Shown piece by piece: positions 1-9,634 of a stretch of DNA of 64,000 bases. Made by a program: the position numbers and the translations under genes. Where the stretch lies: contig NZ_JAFLRF010000004.1 in NCBI RefSeq assembly GCF_017315705.1, forward strand, positions 124,001 through 188,000, read 5' to 3'. Position 1 is the first letter of the stretch. Each line of letters starts with the position of its first letter. Below the pieces are notes generated by a model, which was not told the DNA's origin, made no database searches, and was given only the letters and a program-made list of their open reading frames with translations. This DNA is from Trinickia mobilis. Lineage in GTDB: Bacteria; Pseudomonadota; Gammaproteobacteria; Burkholderiales; Burkholderiaceae.

Positions 1-2
1 AA

Positions 3-857
3 CTCGCAAGCCTCGTGCGTGCGATCGACTTGAACGGCGTATCGATCGACAAGAACCGTCTTGCGTTCGATTGGGGCCGTTATGTCGCGCAGCACGGCGC
101 TGAAGCGATCGAAGCATTTGCGCCGCGCAAATCGTCGCAACAGGTGATCGCGTTCAAAACCGCGGAATCGCTCGACCCGCTCGTCGCCGCGCGCGAACAG
201 CTGCTGACCGCCTATCAGAACACCGCCTACGCGGCCCGCTATCGCAGCGTGGTCGATCGTATCCAGGCGAAGGAAATGCAGCTCGCCATCGCCGCCGCAC
301 CGGACGCGAAGCGCCCTCACCTGCCGCTGACGCAGGCCGTCGCGCGCAATCTGGCGAAGCTGATGGCGTACAAGGACGAATACGAGGTCGCCCGCCTTTA
401 TGCGGACCCGGCGTATTTGGACAAGCTGCGCGCGCAATTCGAAGGCGAGCCCGGCAAGGACTACAAGCTGAGCTTCTATCTCGCGCCGCCGCTTTTCGCG
501 AAGCGCGACGAGCATGGGCATCCGGTGAAGCGGCGCTACGGGCCGTGGATGCTGCCGGCGTTCCGCGTGCTCGCGAAGCTGAAGGGCCTGCGCGGCACCG
601 CTTTCGACGTGTTCGGCAAGACCGAAGAGCGGCGCAACGAACGCGCGATGATCGAGGACTACGTCGCGATGGTCGACGAATTCTGCGCCACGCTGGACAA
701 GGCAAAGCTCGACACCGCGATCAAGCTGGCAACGCTCCCCGACGACATTCGCGGCTACGGTCACGTGAAGGAGCGCGCGGTGCAGCAGGCAGCACTCGAG
801 CATAAGCGGATGATGAACGAGTACCGTCGGGCACGTGCGCTGGACGCTGCCGCTTGA
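3..857 (+). CDS. Indolepyruvate ferredoxin oxidoreductase family protein, C-terminal part (5' cut by window edge)
   Basis: The frame is open to the window edge, so this is the C-terminal ~284 residues of a protein that is normally over 1,100 residues long. The tail resembles the all-alpha C-terminal domain of the fused indolepyruvate ferredoxin oxidoreductases; the run LPDDIRGYGHVKE close to the stop is typical. The enzyme oxidatively decarboxylates aryl-pyruvates from aromatic amino acids to aryl-acetyl-CoA in the cytoplasm. The GTG at 15 is internal, because in-frame sense codons continue upstream of it. The thiamine-diphosphate and Fe-S parts lie outside the window, so the family call rests on the C-terminal domain only. 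A hairpin follows the stop at once. Confidence 0.8.
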   Translation, partial: LASLVRAIDLNGVSIDKNRLAFDWGRYVAQHGAEAIEAFAPRKSSQQVIAFKTAESLDPLVAAREQLLTAYQNTAYAARYRSVVDRIQAKEMQLAIAAAPDAKRPHLPLTQAVARNLAKLMAYKDEYEVARLYADPAYLDKLRAQFEGEPGKDYKLSFYLAPPLFAKRDEHGHPVKRRYGPWMLPAFRVLAKLKGLRGTAFDVFGKTEERRNERAMIEDYVAMVDEFCATLDKAKLDTAIKLATLPDDIRGYGHVKERAVQQAALEHKRMMNEYRRARALDAAA

Positions 858-879
858 CCGGCGCAACGGGATGCGCCGG
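858..879 (+). terminator. Hairpin terminator after the oxidoreductase gene
   Basis: Perfect 8-bp arms CCGGCGCA / TGCGCCGG with a 6-nt loop begin at the base after the stop codon. They are followed by a pyrimidine-rich tail (CCTCCCTTCTC) rather than a true T run, so the terminator is probable but not classical. Confidence 0.6.
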
Positions 880-986
880 CCTCCCTTCTCGCGCTTGCGC
901 TTATCAGGGGCTAATATTCACACAATTGATCGATAGACGCGCAGTTCTGGTAACGCTTTGCTCCGTAATTTCCACTAGGAGATGAC

Positions 987-2498
987 ATGAGTGACGTGCG
1001 ATACGGCGACAATGCAGCAAACAATGCGAAAACCGACCCTATCAAGCACGTCGTTCTGCTCTTGATGGAGAACCACTCGTTCGATCAAATGCTCGGATCG
1101 CTCGACGCAGTGCACAAGGGTCTCGACGGTATAAAAAACGGGCAGGGAAAAATCAACGACGACGGCCACGGAAAGTCTTATCGTCTAAAAGAGACGCAAG
1201 AGCGTCAAATGAAGCTCGACCCGCAGCACGACCATCGAGACGTGCTGAAACAGCTCGAGGGAGACAACGGCGGCTTCGTCCGTAATTTCGTCTACCACTA
1301 TCCGCGCAGCACCCAGGCCCAGCGCCAGGACATCATGGGGTATTACCCGCTCGATTTCCTGCCCGCGCTGCACACGCTGGGCCGGCAGTTTACGATTTGC
1401 GACCAATGGTTTTCTTCGCTGCCCGGCCCGACCTGGCCCAACCGGTTTTTCGCGCTGTCGGGCACGTCAATGGGCGAAGTCGATATGCCGGACGGGATCA
1501 ATGCGCTCGAACCGAAGTGGTACACCGAGCAAAAGCAAGAGACGATCTTCGATCGGCTGAATGAAAAACAAAAAAGCTGGAAGGTCTATTTCTACGATTT
1601 CCCCGCCTCCTTGCTGCTCGTGAACCAAAGGAAACCCGAGAACCTCAAAAACTATTGCCTGTTCAAGCAGTTCTTCGAAGACACAGCCGGCGACGCCAGC
1701 GCCTTTCCCGAGTTTGTCCTGATCGAACCGAAGTATTTCGGCCAGGCGCAAAACGACGACCATCCGCCGCACAACATCATGAAAGCGGAGAAGCTGATCG
1801 CCGACACCTACAACGCGATCCGTTCCAACCCGAAGCTGTGGGAGACGACGTTGCTGGTGGTGCTGTATGACGAGCACGGCGGTTTCTTCGACCACGTCGT
1901 GCCGCCCGCGGACGCCACGCCTCCCGATGAGCACCCGAGCGCTTTCCCCTTCAGGCAGCTCGGCGTGCGAGTACCGGCGATTCTGGTTTCACCGTGGTGC
2001 GAGCCCCATCCATGCCACGAACGGTTCGACCATTGCAGCTTGCTGAAATACCTGCAGGACAAGTGGGAACTCGGGCCGCTTGGCGCAAGAACGGCCAACG
2101 CCGCCAGCATCGGCGTGGCGATCCAAAGCGGCGCCATGGCCCGGTCCGGCACGCCGCCCTTCATCCGCGTCAGCAATCAATCGCTCATACCCAAGTTTCC
2201 CGAACTCGAAAGAAGAACGTCGAACCCTCATGAGCAAGGGCTCCACTGGTTTGCCGACTACTTGTTCGCGGAGCTGGACAAGGCCGGGGCGAATGCGATG
2301 GACACCGTCACCAAGCTGGCTCGACGGAACACCGCATGGGTGCGGATGACAGGAGCCCTAGGCTACGCGCTGGTGATAGTCGGGCATTGGGTCAGCAAAG
2401 GCTTCTTCGCGGCCAAGAGCGCGCGCGAAATACACACTGAGAAAGCGTTCGATCGACTGCGTGAATCGCGCGGGTTAAACGGGTTGCCTCGGGATTGA
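987..2498 (+). CDS. Phosphoesterase family protein (phospholipase C / acid phosphatase AcpA type)
   Basis: This 503-residue protein belongs to the alkaline-phosphatase-like phosphoesterases that include bacterial phospholipase C and AcpA. The metal/nucleophile motif MENHSFDQMLG is at residues 27-37, a DQWFSSLPGPTWPNR block follows near 140, and the second metal site YDEHGGFFDH is near 295. These enzymes hydrolyse phosphodiesters or phosphomonoesters, often of phospholipids. Unlike secreted PLCs it has no signal peptide or twin-arginine leader. It does have a hydrophobic stretch near residue 460 (ALGYALVIVGHWV) that could tether it to a membrane. The start is supported by TAGGAG seven bases upstream. 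It is apparently monocistronic, and the substrate cannot be told from sequence. Confidence 0.85.
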   Translation: MSDVRYGDNAANNAKTDPIKHVVLLLMENHSFDQMLGSLDAVHKGLDGIKNGQGKINDDGHGKSYRLKETQERQMKLDPQHDHRDVLKQLEGDNGGFVRNFVYHYPRSTQAQRQDIMGYYPLDFLPALHTLGRQFTICDQWFSSLPGPTWPNRFFALSGTSMGEVDMPDGINALEPKWYTEQKQETIFDRLNEKQKSWKVYFYDFPASLLLVNQRKPENLKNYCLFKQFFEDTAGDASAFPEFVLIEPKYFGQAQNDDHPPHNIMKAEKLIADTYNAIRSNPKLWETTLLVVLYDEHGGFFDHVVPPADATPPDEHPSAFPFRQLGVRVPAILVSPWCEPHPCHERFDHCSLLKYLQDKWELGPLGARTANAASIGVAIQSGAMARSGTPPFIRVSNQSLIPKFPELERRTSNPHEQGLHWFADYLFAELDKAGANAMDTVTKLARRNTAWVRMTGALGYALVIVGHWVSKGFFAAKSAREIHTEKAFDRLRESRGLNGLPRD

Positions 2499-2803
2499 GC
2501 GTTCATCGAAGCCGCTTGCGAACGTCCTGCTCCCAAGTCTGCGCCCCGGACGCGCTCCGAATACGTCGTCCATGCGAAAATTTTTTCTGCGATACCGTCC
2601 TGAGGCTGCGCCTGAAACGAGATGGAATCATTTCGTGTGCTTGATCGTTCTTTCGAAACAACAGTACCGCCTGCGATAGCTGCCATACGCCGTTGACTGG
2701 GGGTTGTCGCACCAACTCAGTGCTTAAGGTTCCGTTTCGCGCCCTCTCGGAGCTATGATTTAGCGCTGCTTGCCCCGATCATCCCCAAAAGGTTGGATCG
2801 ACG
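2499..2803. other. Intergenic region upstream of the first RND operon
   Basis: About 305 bp with no supported gene. It should hold the promoter of the efflux operon that starts at 2804. No convincing operator palindrome was seen, and no efflux regulator gene lies next to the operon. Confidence 0.5.
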
Positions 2804-4306
2804 ATGGCTCCTACTCCGCGTACCCGCCGGTTTCCGCGCTACAGCGCCGCCTTGTGCTGCGCCGCGCTCGCCGGCTGCATGGTCGGTCCCGACTATCGAG
2901 CGCCGGCGGCGCCCCAAACGGACCACTACACGGTCGCGCCGCTGCCCGAGCAGACGGCGTCCGCGCCCGGCGCCGCGGGCGTGCCGCAGCGCTTCGCGCC
3001 GGGCGTAGAGATTCCCGCCGCGTGGTGGACGCTCTTTCATTGCGAACCGCTCGATACGCTGATCCGTCAGGCGCTCGTCAACAGCCCGAACATCACCTCG
3101 GCGCAGGCCGCGTTGCGGGAGGCCCACGAAAACTACCGCGCGCAGTTCGGCGGGTCGCTCTTGCCGAGCGTCGATGCGTCGCTCGGCGGACAACGCGAGA
3201 AATTCAACGGCGTCACGTTCGGCGAGCCCGGTGTCGTCGACTACCTCAATCTCTACAATGCGTCGGTGAACGTGTCGTACAAGCTCGACGTGTTCGGCGG
3301 CGCGCGGCGCCAGCTCGAAGGGCTCGCCGCGCAGATCGACTACCAGCGCTATCAGTTGCAGGGCGCCTATCTGGCCCTCACGGCCAACCTCGTCACGGCG
3401 GCAGTCAAGGAAGCGTCGCTGCGCGCGCAAATCGACGCCACCGAGCGCATCGCCGCGGACCAAGACCAGCAGCTCCAAGTTCTCAACCAGCAGTTCGAGC
3501 TCGGCGGCGTGGCCAAGACCGCTGTGCTCGCGCAGCAGACCCTGCTCGCGCAAACGCGCGCGACGCTGCCGCCATTGCACCAATCGCTCGATCAAACGCG
3601 CCATCAACTCGCGGTGCTCGCCGGCATGCTGCCGAGCGACCCCGCCCTGCCCGAATTCCGGCTCGAGATGTTCACGCTGCCGCAGACGCTGCCGGTGAGC
3701 CTGCCGTCGTCGCTCGTCAGGCAGCGGCCCGACATCCTCGCCTCCGAAGCGTTGCTGCATCAGGCGAGCGCGCAGGTCGGCGTAGCCGCCGCCGCGATGT
3801 ATCCGCAGATCACGCTGTCCGCGAGCTACGGCACCGAGGCGCTGACGCCCGCCGGCGCGTTCCAGGCCGCGAACACGATCTGGAGCCTCGGCGCGAACCT
3901 GCTGCAACCGATCTTCCAGGGCGGGCAGCTTCTCTCGAAGAAACGCGCAGCCGTCGCCGCGTACGAGCAAGCCGGCGCGCAGTATCGCGAGACGGTACTG
4001 CTTGCGTTCCAGAACGTCGCCGATTCGCTGCGCGCGCTCGATCACGACGCGACCGGCCTGAAGGCGCAGACCGAAGCATGGCGCGCCGCCAGCGATTCGC
4101 TCACGCTCACGCGCGGCCAGTATCGCGTCGGCGGCGTGAGCTACCTGGCGCTGCTCGACGCGCAGCGCCAGTACCAGCAAACGGTGGTGAGCCTCGCGCA
4201 GGCACAGGCGTCGCGTTATGCGGACACGGCGGCGCTGTTCCAGGCGCTCGGCGGCGGCTGGTGGAACGCGCCGGCTCCGGTAGCCGCCGCCGGGACGCCG
4301 CACTGA
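2804..4306 (+). CDS. Efflux outer-membrane factor, NodT-family lipoprotein
   Basis: This 500-residue OprM/NodT-type channel forms the outer-membrane duct of a tripartite RND pump. The N-terminus is a lipoprotein signal peptide ending in the lipobox LAGC, so Cys is at residue 25, followed by the family start MVGPDYRAP. Two outer-membrane-efflux repeats follow. Family hallmarks seen are PADWW-like AAWWTLF, LPSSLVRQRPDILASEALLHQA near residue 305, and VGGVSYLALLDAQRQY near 445. It is the first gene of an operon with an adaptor (starting 108 bp downstream) and a permease; the usual order is adaptor, permease, channel, so this one is rearranged. The substrate is unknown. Confidence 0.92.
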   Translation: MAPTPRTRRFPRYSAALCCAALAGCMVGPDYRAPAAPQTDHYTVAPLPEQTASAPGAAGVPQRFAPGVEIPAAWWTLFHCEPLDTLIRQALVNSPNITSAQAALREAHENYRAQFGGSLLPSVDASLGGQREKFNGVTFGEPGVVDYLNLYNASVNVSYKLDVFGGARRQLEGLAAQIDYQRYQLQGAYLALTANLVTAAVKEASLRAQIDATERIAADQDQQLQVLNQQFELGGVAKTAVLAQQTLLAQTRATLPPLHQSLDQTRHQLAVLAGMLPSDPALPEFRLEMFTLPQTLPVSLPSSLVRQRPDILASEALLHQASAQVGVAAAAMYPQITLSASYGTEALTPAGAFQAANTIWSLGANLLQPIFQGGQLLSKKRAAVAAYEQAGAQYRETVLLAFQNVADSLRALDHDATGLKAQTEAWRAASDSLTLTRGQYRVGGVSYLALLDAQRQYQQTVVSLAQAQASRYADTAALFQALGGGWWNAPAPVAAAGTPH

Positions 4307-4414
4307 CCGCGGCCCGGCAACGCGGCCGCATTAGGCGCATCGCTCACATCGCTCGCATCGAGAGAAAGGAATAGGCACCTACGCGCACCGTTACAACGAA
4401 CAGGGACTTCGCAC

Positions 4415-5572
4415 ATGACGATGAACCAGAAGCGACCGATGGCCAAGCGAATGACAATCATGCTGATCTGCGTCGGCTTGCTGCTCGGCGCGCTGGTCGG
4501 CTTCAACCTGTTCCGGGCGCATATGTTCGCGAAGTTCATGGCGTCGAATTCGGCGCCCCCTGCCACGGTCACGGCGATCACCGCGGGCTATCAGACGTGG
4601 CAGCCGCAGCTCTCCGCGGTCGGCAGCCTGCGCGCGGTGCGCGGCGTCGACGTGACGACGGAAGTCGCGGGCCTCGTGCGCGAAATCGCGTTCAACTCAG
4701 GCCAGGACGTGAAAGCGGGACAAATACTCGTGAGGCTCAACGACGACTCCGACGTCGCGCTGCTCCAATCGCTCAAGGCGCAGGCGGACCTCGCGCAGAC
4801 CGTCTACCAGCGCGACAAGGCGCAATACGACATCAAGGCGATCGCGAAGGCGCAGCTCGACGCCGACGAGGCCGACTTGCGCAGCAAGAAGGCGCAGGTC
4901 GCGCAGCAGGCCGCGCTCGTCGACAAGAAGACGATACGCGCGCCGTTCGCGGGGCGCCTCGGCATCACGACGGTCAACCCGGGGCAGTACCTCAACCCGG
5001 GCGACGCGATCGTCACGCTGCAGGCCGTCGATCCGATCTACGCCGATTTCTTTCTCCCGCAGCAGCAACTCGGGCAGCTCGCGATCGGCCAGAGTGTCAT
5101 CGTCGATACGAGCGCGTACAGCGGACGCACGTTCTCCGGCAAGATCCTGTCGATCAATCCGAAAGTCGACAGCAATACGCGCAACGTGCAGATCGAAGCG
5201 GCCGTGGACAACCACGAACGCAAGCTGTTGCCGGGCATGTACGCGAACGTGAAAGTCGATGCGGGGACGCAGGAGCGCTATCTGACGCTGCCGCAAACGG
5301 CCATCACCTACAACCCGTATGGCGCGACGGTGTTCGTCGTCAAGCCGGGCACGAAGCCGAACGCGCAAGGCAAGATCCTGCCCTTCGCGCAGCAGGTGTT
5401 CGTGACGCCCGGGCCGACGCGCGGCGACCAGGTTGCGATCACGAAGGGCGTCTCCGAAGGCACGCAGGTCGTGACGAGCGGCCAGTTGAAGCTCAAGAAC
5501 GGCACGCCGCTCATCGTCGACAACCGCGTGCAGCCCGCGGACAATCCGAACCCCACGCCGCAAGAGCAATGA
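4415..5572 (+). CDS. RND efflux periplasmic adaptor subunit
   Basis: This 385-residue membrane-fusion protein of the HlyD/AcrA class links the inner-membrane permease to the outer-membrane channel. One N-terminal membrane segment (about residues 10-30, IMLICVGLLLGALVGFNLF) anchors it; there is no lipobox. A split lipoyl domain, an alpha-hairpin rich in Ala/Gln/Lys (about 105-165), a beta-barrel and a membrane-proximal domain follow. Typical strings are VTTEVAGLVREI, IRAPFAGRLGI and LPGMYANVKV. It is the second gene of the operon. Its stop is followed by a 98-bp spacer made largely of a GC-rich repeat before the permease starts. Confidence 0.92.
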   Translation: MTMNQKRPMAKRMTIMLICVGLLLGALVGFNLFRAHMFAKFMASNSAPPATVTAITAGYQTWQPQLSAVGSLRAVRGVDVTTEVAGLVREIAFNSGQDVKAGQILVRLNDDSDVALLQSLKAQADLAQTVYQRDKAQYDIKAIAKAQLDADEADLRSKKAQVAQQAALVDKKTIRAPFAGRLGITTVNPGQYLNPGDAIVTLQAVDPIYADFFLPQQQLGQLAIGQSVIVDTSAYSGRTFSGKILSINPKVDSNTRNVQIEAAVDNHERKLLPGMYANVKVDAGTQERYLTLPQTAITYNPYGATVFVVKPGTKPNAQGKILPFAQQVFVTPGPTRGDQVAITKGVSEGTQVVTSGQLKLKNGTPLIVDNRVQPADNPNPTPQEQ

Positions 5573-5579
5573 AGGGGGA

Positions 5580-5670
5580 CCCGCGAGATGAAACGACCCC
5601 CACGCTCACTTCGTTCGCTGCCCCCCGGGGGGGCGGATGCCTCCCTTGGGGCGGCCCGGCGGGAGGCATC
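5580..5670. repeat. GC-rich Burkholderiales-type intergenic repeat with hairpin over the permease RBS
   Basis: The spacer between adaptor and permease contains the string CGCTCACTTCGTTCGCTG, then the palindrome CCCCCCGGGGGG (5621-5632), then a perfect 9-bp inverted repeat ATGCCTCCC (5637-5645) / GGGAGGCAT (5661-5669) with a 15-nt loop. The right arm contains GGGAGG, the only plausible Shine-Dalgarno for the permease ATG at 5671, so the hairpin would bury it. From memory, close variants of this element are scattered between genes in Burkholderiales genomes. Only one copy was seen in this window. Confidence 0.6.
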
Positions 5671-8600
5671 ATGAACTTCACCGACACTTTCATCCGCCGT
5701 CCCGTGCTCGCCGCGGTCGTGAGCCTTCTGATCCTCGTGCTCGGCTTGCGCTCGCTCGTCGCGCTGAAAGTGCGCGAGTATCCGCAAACCGAAAACGCCG
5801 TCGTCACGATCACCACGGCCTACTACGGCGCGAGCGCCGATACGGTCGCCGGCTTCATCACGCAGCCGCTCGAAGCGGCGATCGCGCAGGCGCAAGGCAT
5901 CGACTATCTGTCGTCGTCGAGCATCACGGGCGCGTCCGTCATCACGGCGACGCTGCGCCTGAACTACGACTCGAACCGCGCGCTGACCGAAATCAACACG
6001 CAGATCGCGTCCGTGCGCAACCAGTTGCCGCCGCAAGCGCAGCAGCCGGTGCTGAACGTCCAGGTCGGGCAGACCACCGACGCGATGTACATGGGCTTCT
6101 ACAGCGACGTGCTGCCGAGCAACAATGTCACCGACTATTTGCTGCGCGTCGTGAAGCCGAAGCTCGATTCGATCGAAGGCGTGCAGACGGCGGAAGTGCT
6201 CGGCGGGCGGCAGTTCGCGCTGCGCGCGTGGCTCGATTCGACACGTCTCGCCGCGCACGGCGTAACGGCCTCCGACGTCTACACGGCGCTCGGCAACAAC
6301 AACTATCTGGCGACGCTCGGCACGACCAAGGGGCAGATGGTGAGCGTCGACCTGAACGCAGGCACGGACCTGCACACCGTCGACGAATTCAAGAAGCTCG
6401 TCGTCAAGGAGAAGAACGGCGCGATCGTGCGCCTCGAAGACGTGGCGAACGTCGTGCTCGGCGCCGACAACTACGATTTCAACGTCGCGTTCAGCGGCAA
6501 GCGTTCGGTGTTCATCGGCATCAAGGTCGCGCCGGACGCGAACATCCTCGACGTCGCCAAGCGCGTGCGGGCCGCGTTCCCGGCGCTGCAGCAGCAGTTT
6601 CCGATCGGCATGACCGGCGAAATCGTTTATGACGCGACCGACTTCGTCAACACCGCGATCAACGAAGTCGTGAAGACGCTGATCGAGGCGCTCCTGATCG
6701 TCACCGCCGTGATCTATCTGTTCCTCGGCAGCCTGCGCGCCGTGATCATTCCCGTGATCGCGATGCCGCTGTCGCTCGTCGGCACGTTCTTCGTGATGCT
6801 GATGCTCGGCTATTCGATCAACCTCCTGACGCTGCTCGCGCTCGTGCTTGCGATCGGGCTGGTCGTCGACGATGCGATCATCGTGGTCGAGAACGTCGAT
6901 CGCCACATGAAGCACGAGGGCAAGCCGCCGCTCGAAGCGGCACTGATCGCCGCGCGCGAACTCGGCGGCCCGATTCTCGCGATGACCGTCGTGCTCGTCG
7001 CGGTGTATGTGCCGATCGGCTTTCAAGGCGGGCTGACGGGTGCGCTCTTCACCGAGTTTGCGTTTTCGCTCGCGGGTGCGGTGACGGTATCCGGCGTGAT
7101 CGCACTGACGTTGTCGCCGATGATGTGCTCGCGCTTCTTCCGTTCCGAGCAGGAAGGCGGGCGCCTCGTGCGCGTCATCGATCGCCAGTTCGGCCGCGTG
7201 CATCGCGGCTACGGCCGCCTCTTGCACGGCCTGCTCGATACGTGGCCGGTCGTCGTCGTGATGGGCGCGCTGCTGCTCGCGGGCACGGTGTACCTGTTCA
7301 TGACGTCGAAGTCGGAGCTTGCGCCGCAAGAGGACCAGGGCATCGTGCTGTCGCAGATCCAGGGGCCGCCGAACGCGACGATTCAGCAGATGCAGCTGTA
7401 TTCGGACCAGGTGTTCGAGATCTCGAAGTCGCTGCCCGAATACTCGCAGATGTTCCAGCTCACCGGCTCGCCGACGATCAATCAGGGGTTCGGCGGCGTG
7501 CTCTTCAAGACCTGGGACAAGCGCAAGAAAGGCGCGACCGAGCTGCAGGAGGAACTGCAGCAGCAGTGGAATACGATTGCCGGCGCGCGCATCGCGGCAT
7601 TCCAGTTTCCGCCGCTGCCCGGCTCGCAAGGGCTTCCCGTGCAGTTCGTGATCAGCACGACCGAGCCGTTCGAGAATCTCAACGACATCTCGCAAGCCGT
7701 GCTGCAAACGGCGCGCGCAAGCGGCATGTTCTTCTTCGTCGACAGCGACCTCAAGCTCGACAAGCCGGAAGCGACGCTCGTCGTCGACCGCGATAAAGTC
7801 GCATCGCTCGGTCTCTCGCAGAGCGACATCGGGCAGACGCTCGGCGCAGGGCTCGGCGGCGACTACGTCAATTACTTCTCGATCGCCGGACGTTCGTACA
7901 AGGTGATCCCGCAGGTCTTGCAGACCGATCGCCTCAATCCTTCGCAAGTGCTCGACTACTACCTGCGCACGCCGGACGGCAGCGTCATTCCCGCGTCGAC
8001 CGTCACGCACATCGAGCACAAGGTCGTGCCGGAATCGATCAACCACTTTCAGCAGCTCAACTCCGCGACGATCTCGGGCGTGCTCGTGCCGGGCGTATCG
8101 CAAGGGGAGGTGCTCGATTTCCTGCGCAATACGACGAAGCAGGTTGCGCCCGCGAGCTATTCGGTCGACTACTCGGGTCTCTCGCGTCAGTTCGTGCAGG
8201 AGTCAGGCGGCTTCGTCGTCACGCTGCTGTTCGCGACGATCATCGTGTTTCTCGCGCTGGCCGCGCAGTTCGAGAGCTTCCGCGACCCGGTCGTGATTCT
8301 GGTGTCGGTGCCGATGGCGCTCTTCGGCGCGCTCATCTTCATCAACATCGGCCTCTCGACGCTCAACATCTACACGCAAGTGGGGCTCGTCACGCTGATG
8401 GGGCTCGTCAGCAAGCACGGCATTCTGATCGTGCAGTTCGCCAATCAACTGCAGCTCGCGGGACGCACGAAGCGCGAAGCGCTGGAGGAAGCCGCCGGCG
8501 TGCGGCTGCGGCCGATCCTGATGACGACGGCGTCGATGGTGTTCGGCGTGGTGCCGCTCGTGATCGCGTCGGGCGCCGGCGCGGCGGGGCGCAATGCGAT

Positions 8601-8727
8601 GGGGCTCGTGATCTTTACGGGGTTGTCGATCGGCACGCTCTTTACGCTGTTCGTGGTGCCCGCGATGTATATGTTCATTGGAGCGGACCACCACCGGGGC
8701 GCCGCCGCAAGCGAGGGCTCTCGCTGA
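5671..8727 (+). CDS. RND multidrug efflux permease (HAE1 family)
   Basis: This 1,018-residue inner-membrane proton/drug antiporter is full length for the AcrB/MexB class. It starts MNFTDTFIRRPVLA, with the first membrane helix directly after. The duplicated 12-helix architecture with two large periplasmic loops is evident. The proton-relay aspartate pair is D400-D401 in GLVVDDAIIVVENVDRHM. Late motifs include GLVSKHGILIVQFANQL and a C-terminal GRNAMGLVIFTG helix region. The open frame runs further upstream (to 4597), but that part is out-of-frame adaptor sequence; the ATG at 5671 gives the family N-terminus. Third gene of the operon; no dedicated regulator is adjacent. Confidence 0.95.
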   Translation: MNFTDTFIRRPVLAAVVSLLILVLGLRSLVALKVREYPQTENAVVTITTAYYGASADTVAGFITQPLEAAIAQAQGIDYLSSSSITGASVITATLRLNYDSNRALTEINTQIASVRNQLPPQAQQPVLNVQVGQTTDAMYMGFYSDVLPSNNVTDYLLRVVKPKLDSIEGVQTAEVLGGRQFALRAWLDSTRLAAHGVTASDVYTALGNNNYLATLGTTKGQMVSVDLNAGTDLHTVDEFKKLVVKEKNGAIVRLEDVANVVLGADNYDFNVAFSGKRSVFIGIKVAPDANILDVAKRVRAAFPALQQQFPIGMTGEIVYDATDFVNTAINEVVKTLIEALLIVTAVIYLFLGSLRAVIIPVIAMPLSLVGTFFVMLMLGYSINLLTLLALVLAIGLVVDDAIIVVENVDRHMKHEGKPPLEAALIAARELGGPILAMTVVLVAVYVPIGFQGGLTGALFTEFAFSLAGAVTVSGVIALTLSPMMCSRFFRSEQEGGRLVRVIDRQFGRVHRGYGRLLHGLLDTWPVVVVMGALLLAGTVYLFMTSKSELAPQEDQGIVLSQIQGPPNATIQQMQLYSDQVFEISKSLPEYSQMFQLTGSPTINQGFGGVLFKTWDKRKKGATELQEELQQQWNTIAGARIAAFQFPPLPGSQGLPVQFVISTTEPFENLNDISQAVLQTARASGMFFFVDSDLKLDKPEATLVVDRDKVASLGLSQSDIGQTLGAGLGGDYVNYFSIAGRSYKVIPQVLQTDRLNPSQVLDYYLRTPDGSVIPASTVTHIEHKVVPESINHFQQLNSATISGVLVPGVSQGEVLDFLRNTTKQVAPASYSVDYSGLSRQFVQESGGFVVTLLFATIIVFLALAAQFESFRDPVVILVSVPMALFGALIFINIGLSTLNIYTQVGLVTLMGLVSKHGILIVQFANQLQLAGRTKREALEEAAGVRLRPILMTTASMVFGVVPLVIASGAGAAGRNAMGLVIFTGLSIGTLFTLFVVPAMYMFIGADHHRGAAASEGSR

Positions 8728-8805
8728 AGGCACGCTGTCCCGGGCTCCATCAGGCATTCACACGCGATTGGCCAACACGCCTACCCTAAACGCAATTCAA
8801 GTACT

Positions 8806-9634
8806 TTAGCGTAGCCTGCGGATAGCGTCCCGAATCTTGCTTGCCTGCTCGATCAGTCGGGGAATGTTAATCGCATCTATGGAACGGATGGCGATCGCGG
8901 CTCCGAGCAAGTAGAACACCCCCTGTACGAGTGAATACAGATCCCGCTCCAGAAAATCGACCAACTCGCGCGACAACCTAGCTCTGGCCGCAATGTATGA
9001 AATATCGACATTACGGGCATGCTGATCCAGCACGACATCTGCGGCAAGCCGGGCATGAATTCTAGAAAACGTTCTGGTGTCGCAGCGCCGGCGTATGGTG
9101 CCGAACGCCACAGACAGCACGTGTTGGCCTGCGGCGAGATAAAGACCATTTATATTCGCCATGAGCAGCGAATTGATGGCAATCCCCCAAAGCCACGGTC
9201 TTGACAATGCGCCACCGGGCCGAACAATGCGCACCATCTCACGCGCAACAGTCGCAGGGTCACGGCAATGCATCAGCAGGGTCTGGCAGGTTGCCATGTC
9301 GACTGAATCGATGCCGGGCAACGCTTTCTGCGGCACCCCAAGGTCCGGGCATTCGAACCGATCCATGCCGATGCGGTTGGCATTCCGCTGGAGAACGATG
9401 TAATCCTGATGCCACCACGAGAGTCGGTCATCGCTCAGGTAGTGAGCAAAATTCCTATCGTCTGATAGGCCTTCATGGGATCGGTAGTGTCCGTGAACAC
9501 GTTCATCGATGATTTCGACAAAATTCGATATAGGCAACCCTTAGATCGCGAGGAGAACTTAGCATCCTATTTTCCAAGCTTGCCAGCGTCATTATTGAGC
9601 GAACATTTTGCGAAATTCCATCTAGATAATACAT
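8806..9634 (-). pseudogene. Decayed class I SAM-dependent methyltransferase
   Basis: Reading leftward, an ATG at 9634 with a strong GGAGGGG ribosome site starts 43 codons that then hit a stop. The open frame from 9537 continues the same protein if one T is removed from a TTTT run near 9520. The recognisable core is DSVDMATCQTLLMHC followed by VREMVRIVRPGG-like sequence (as AREMVRIVRPGGAL), the post-motif II/III region of Rossmann methyltransferases, preceded by NANRIGMDRFEC. The glycine-rich SAM-binding motif I expected upstream is absent, and the C-terminal half reads as family-like only by switching frames. I conclude an inactive gene with an internal deletion and several frameshifts, in AT-richer DNA than its neighbours. 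Confidence 0.6.

Noticed and set aside
4597-5670. N-terminal extension of the first RND permease frame (over 350 codons upstream)
   Set aside because: It overlaps the adaptor gene in another frame and has no homology pattern; the permease starts with the family N-terminus at 5671.
5308-8103. 931-codon minus-strand open frame opposite the RND permease
   Set aside because: Composition is dominated by Arg, His, Asp and Glu as expected from the antisense of a high-GC gene; no domain is visible and the plus-strand permease explains the region.
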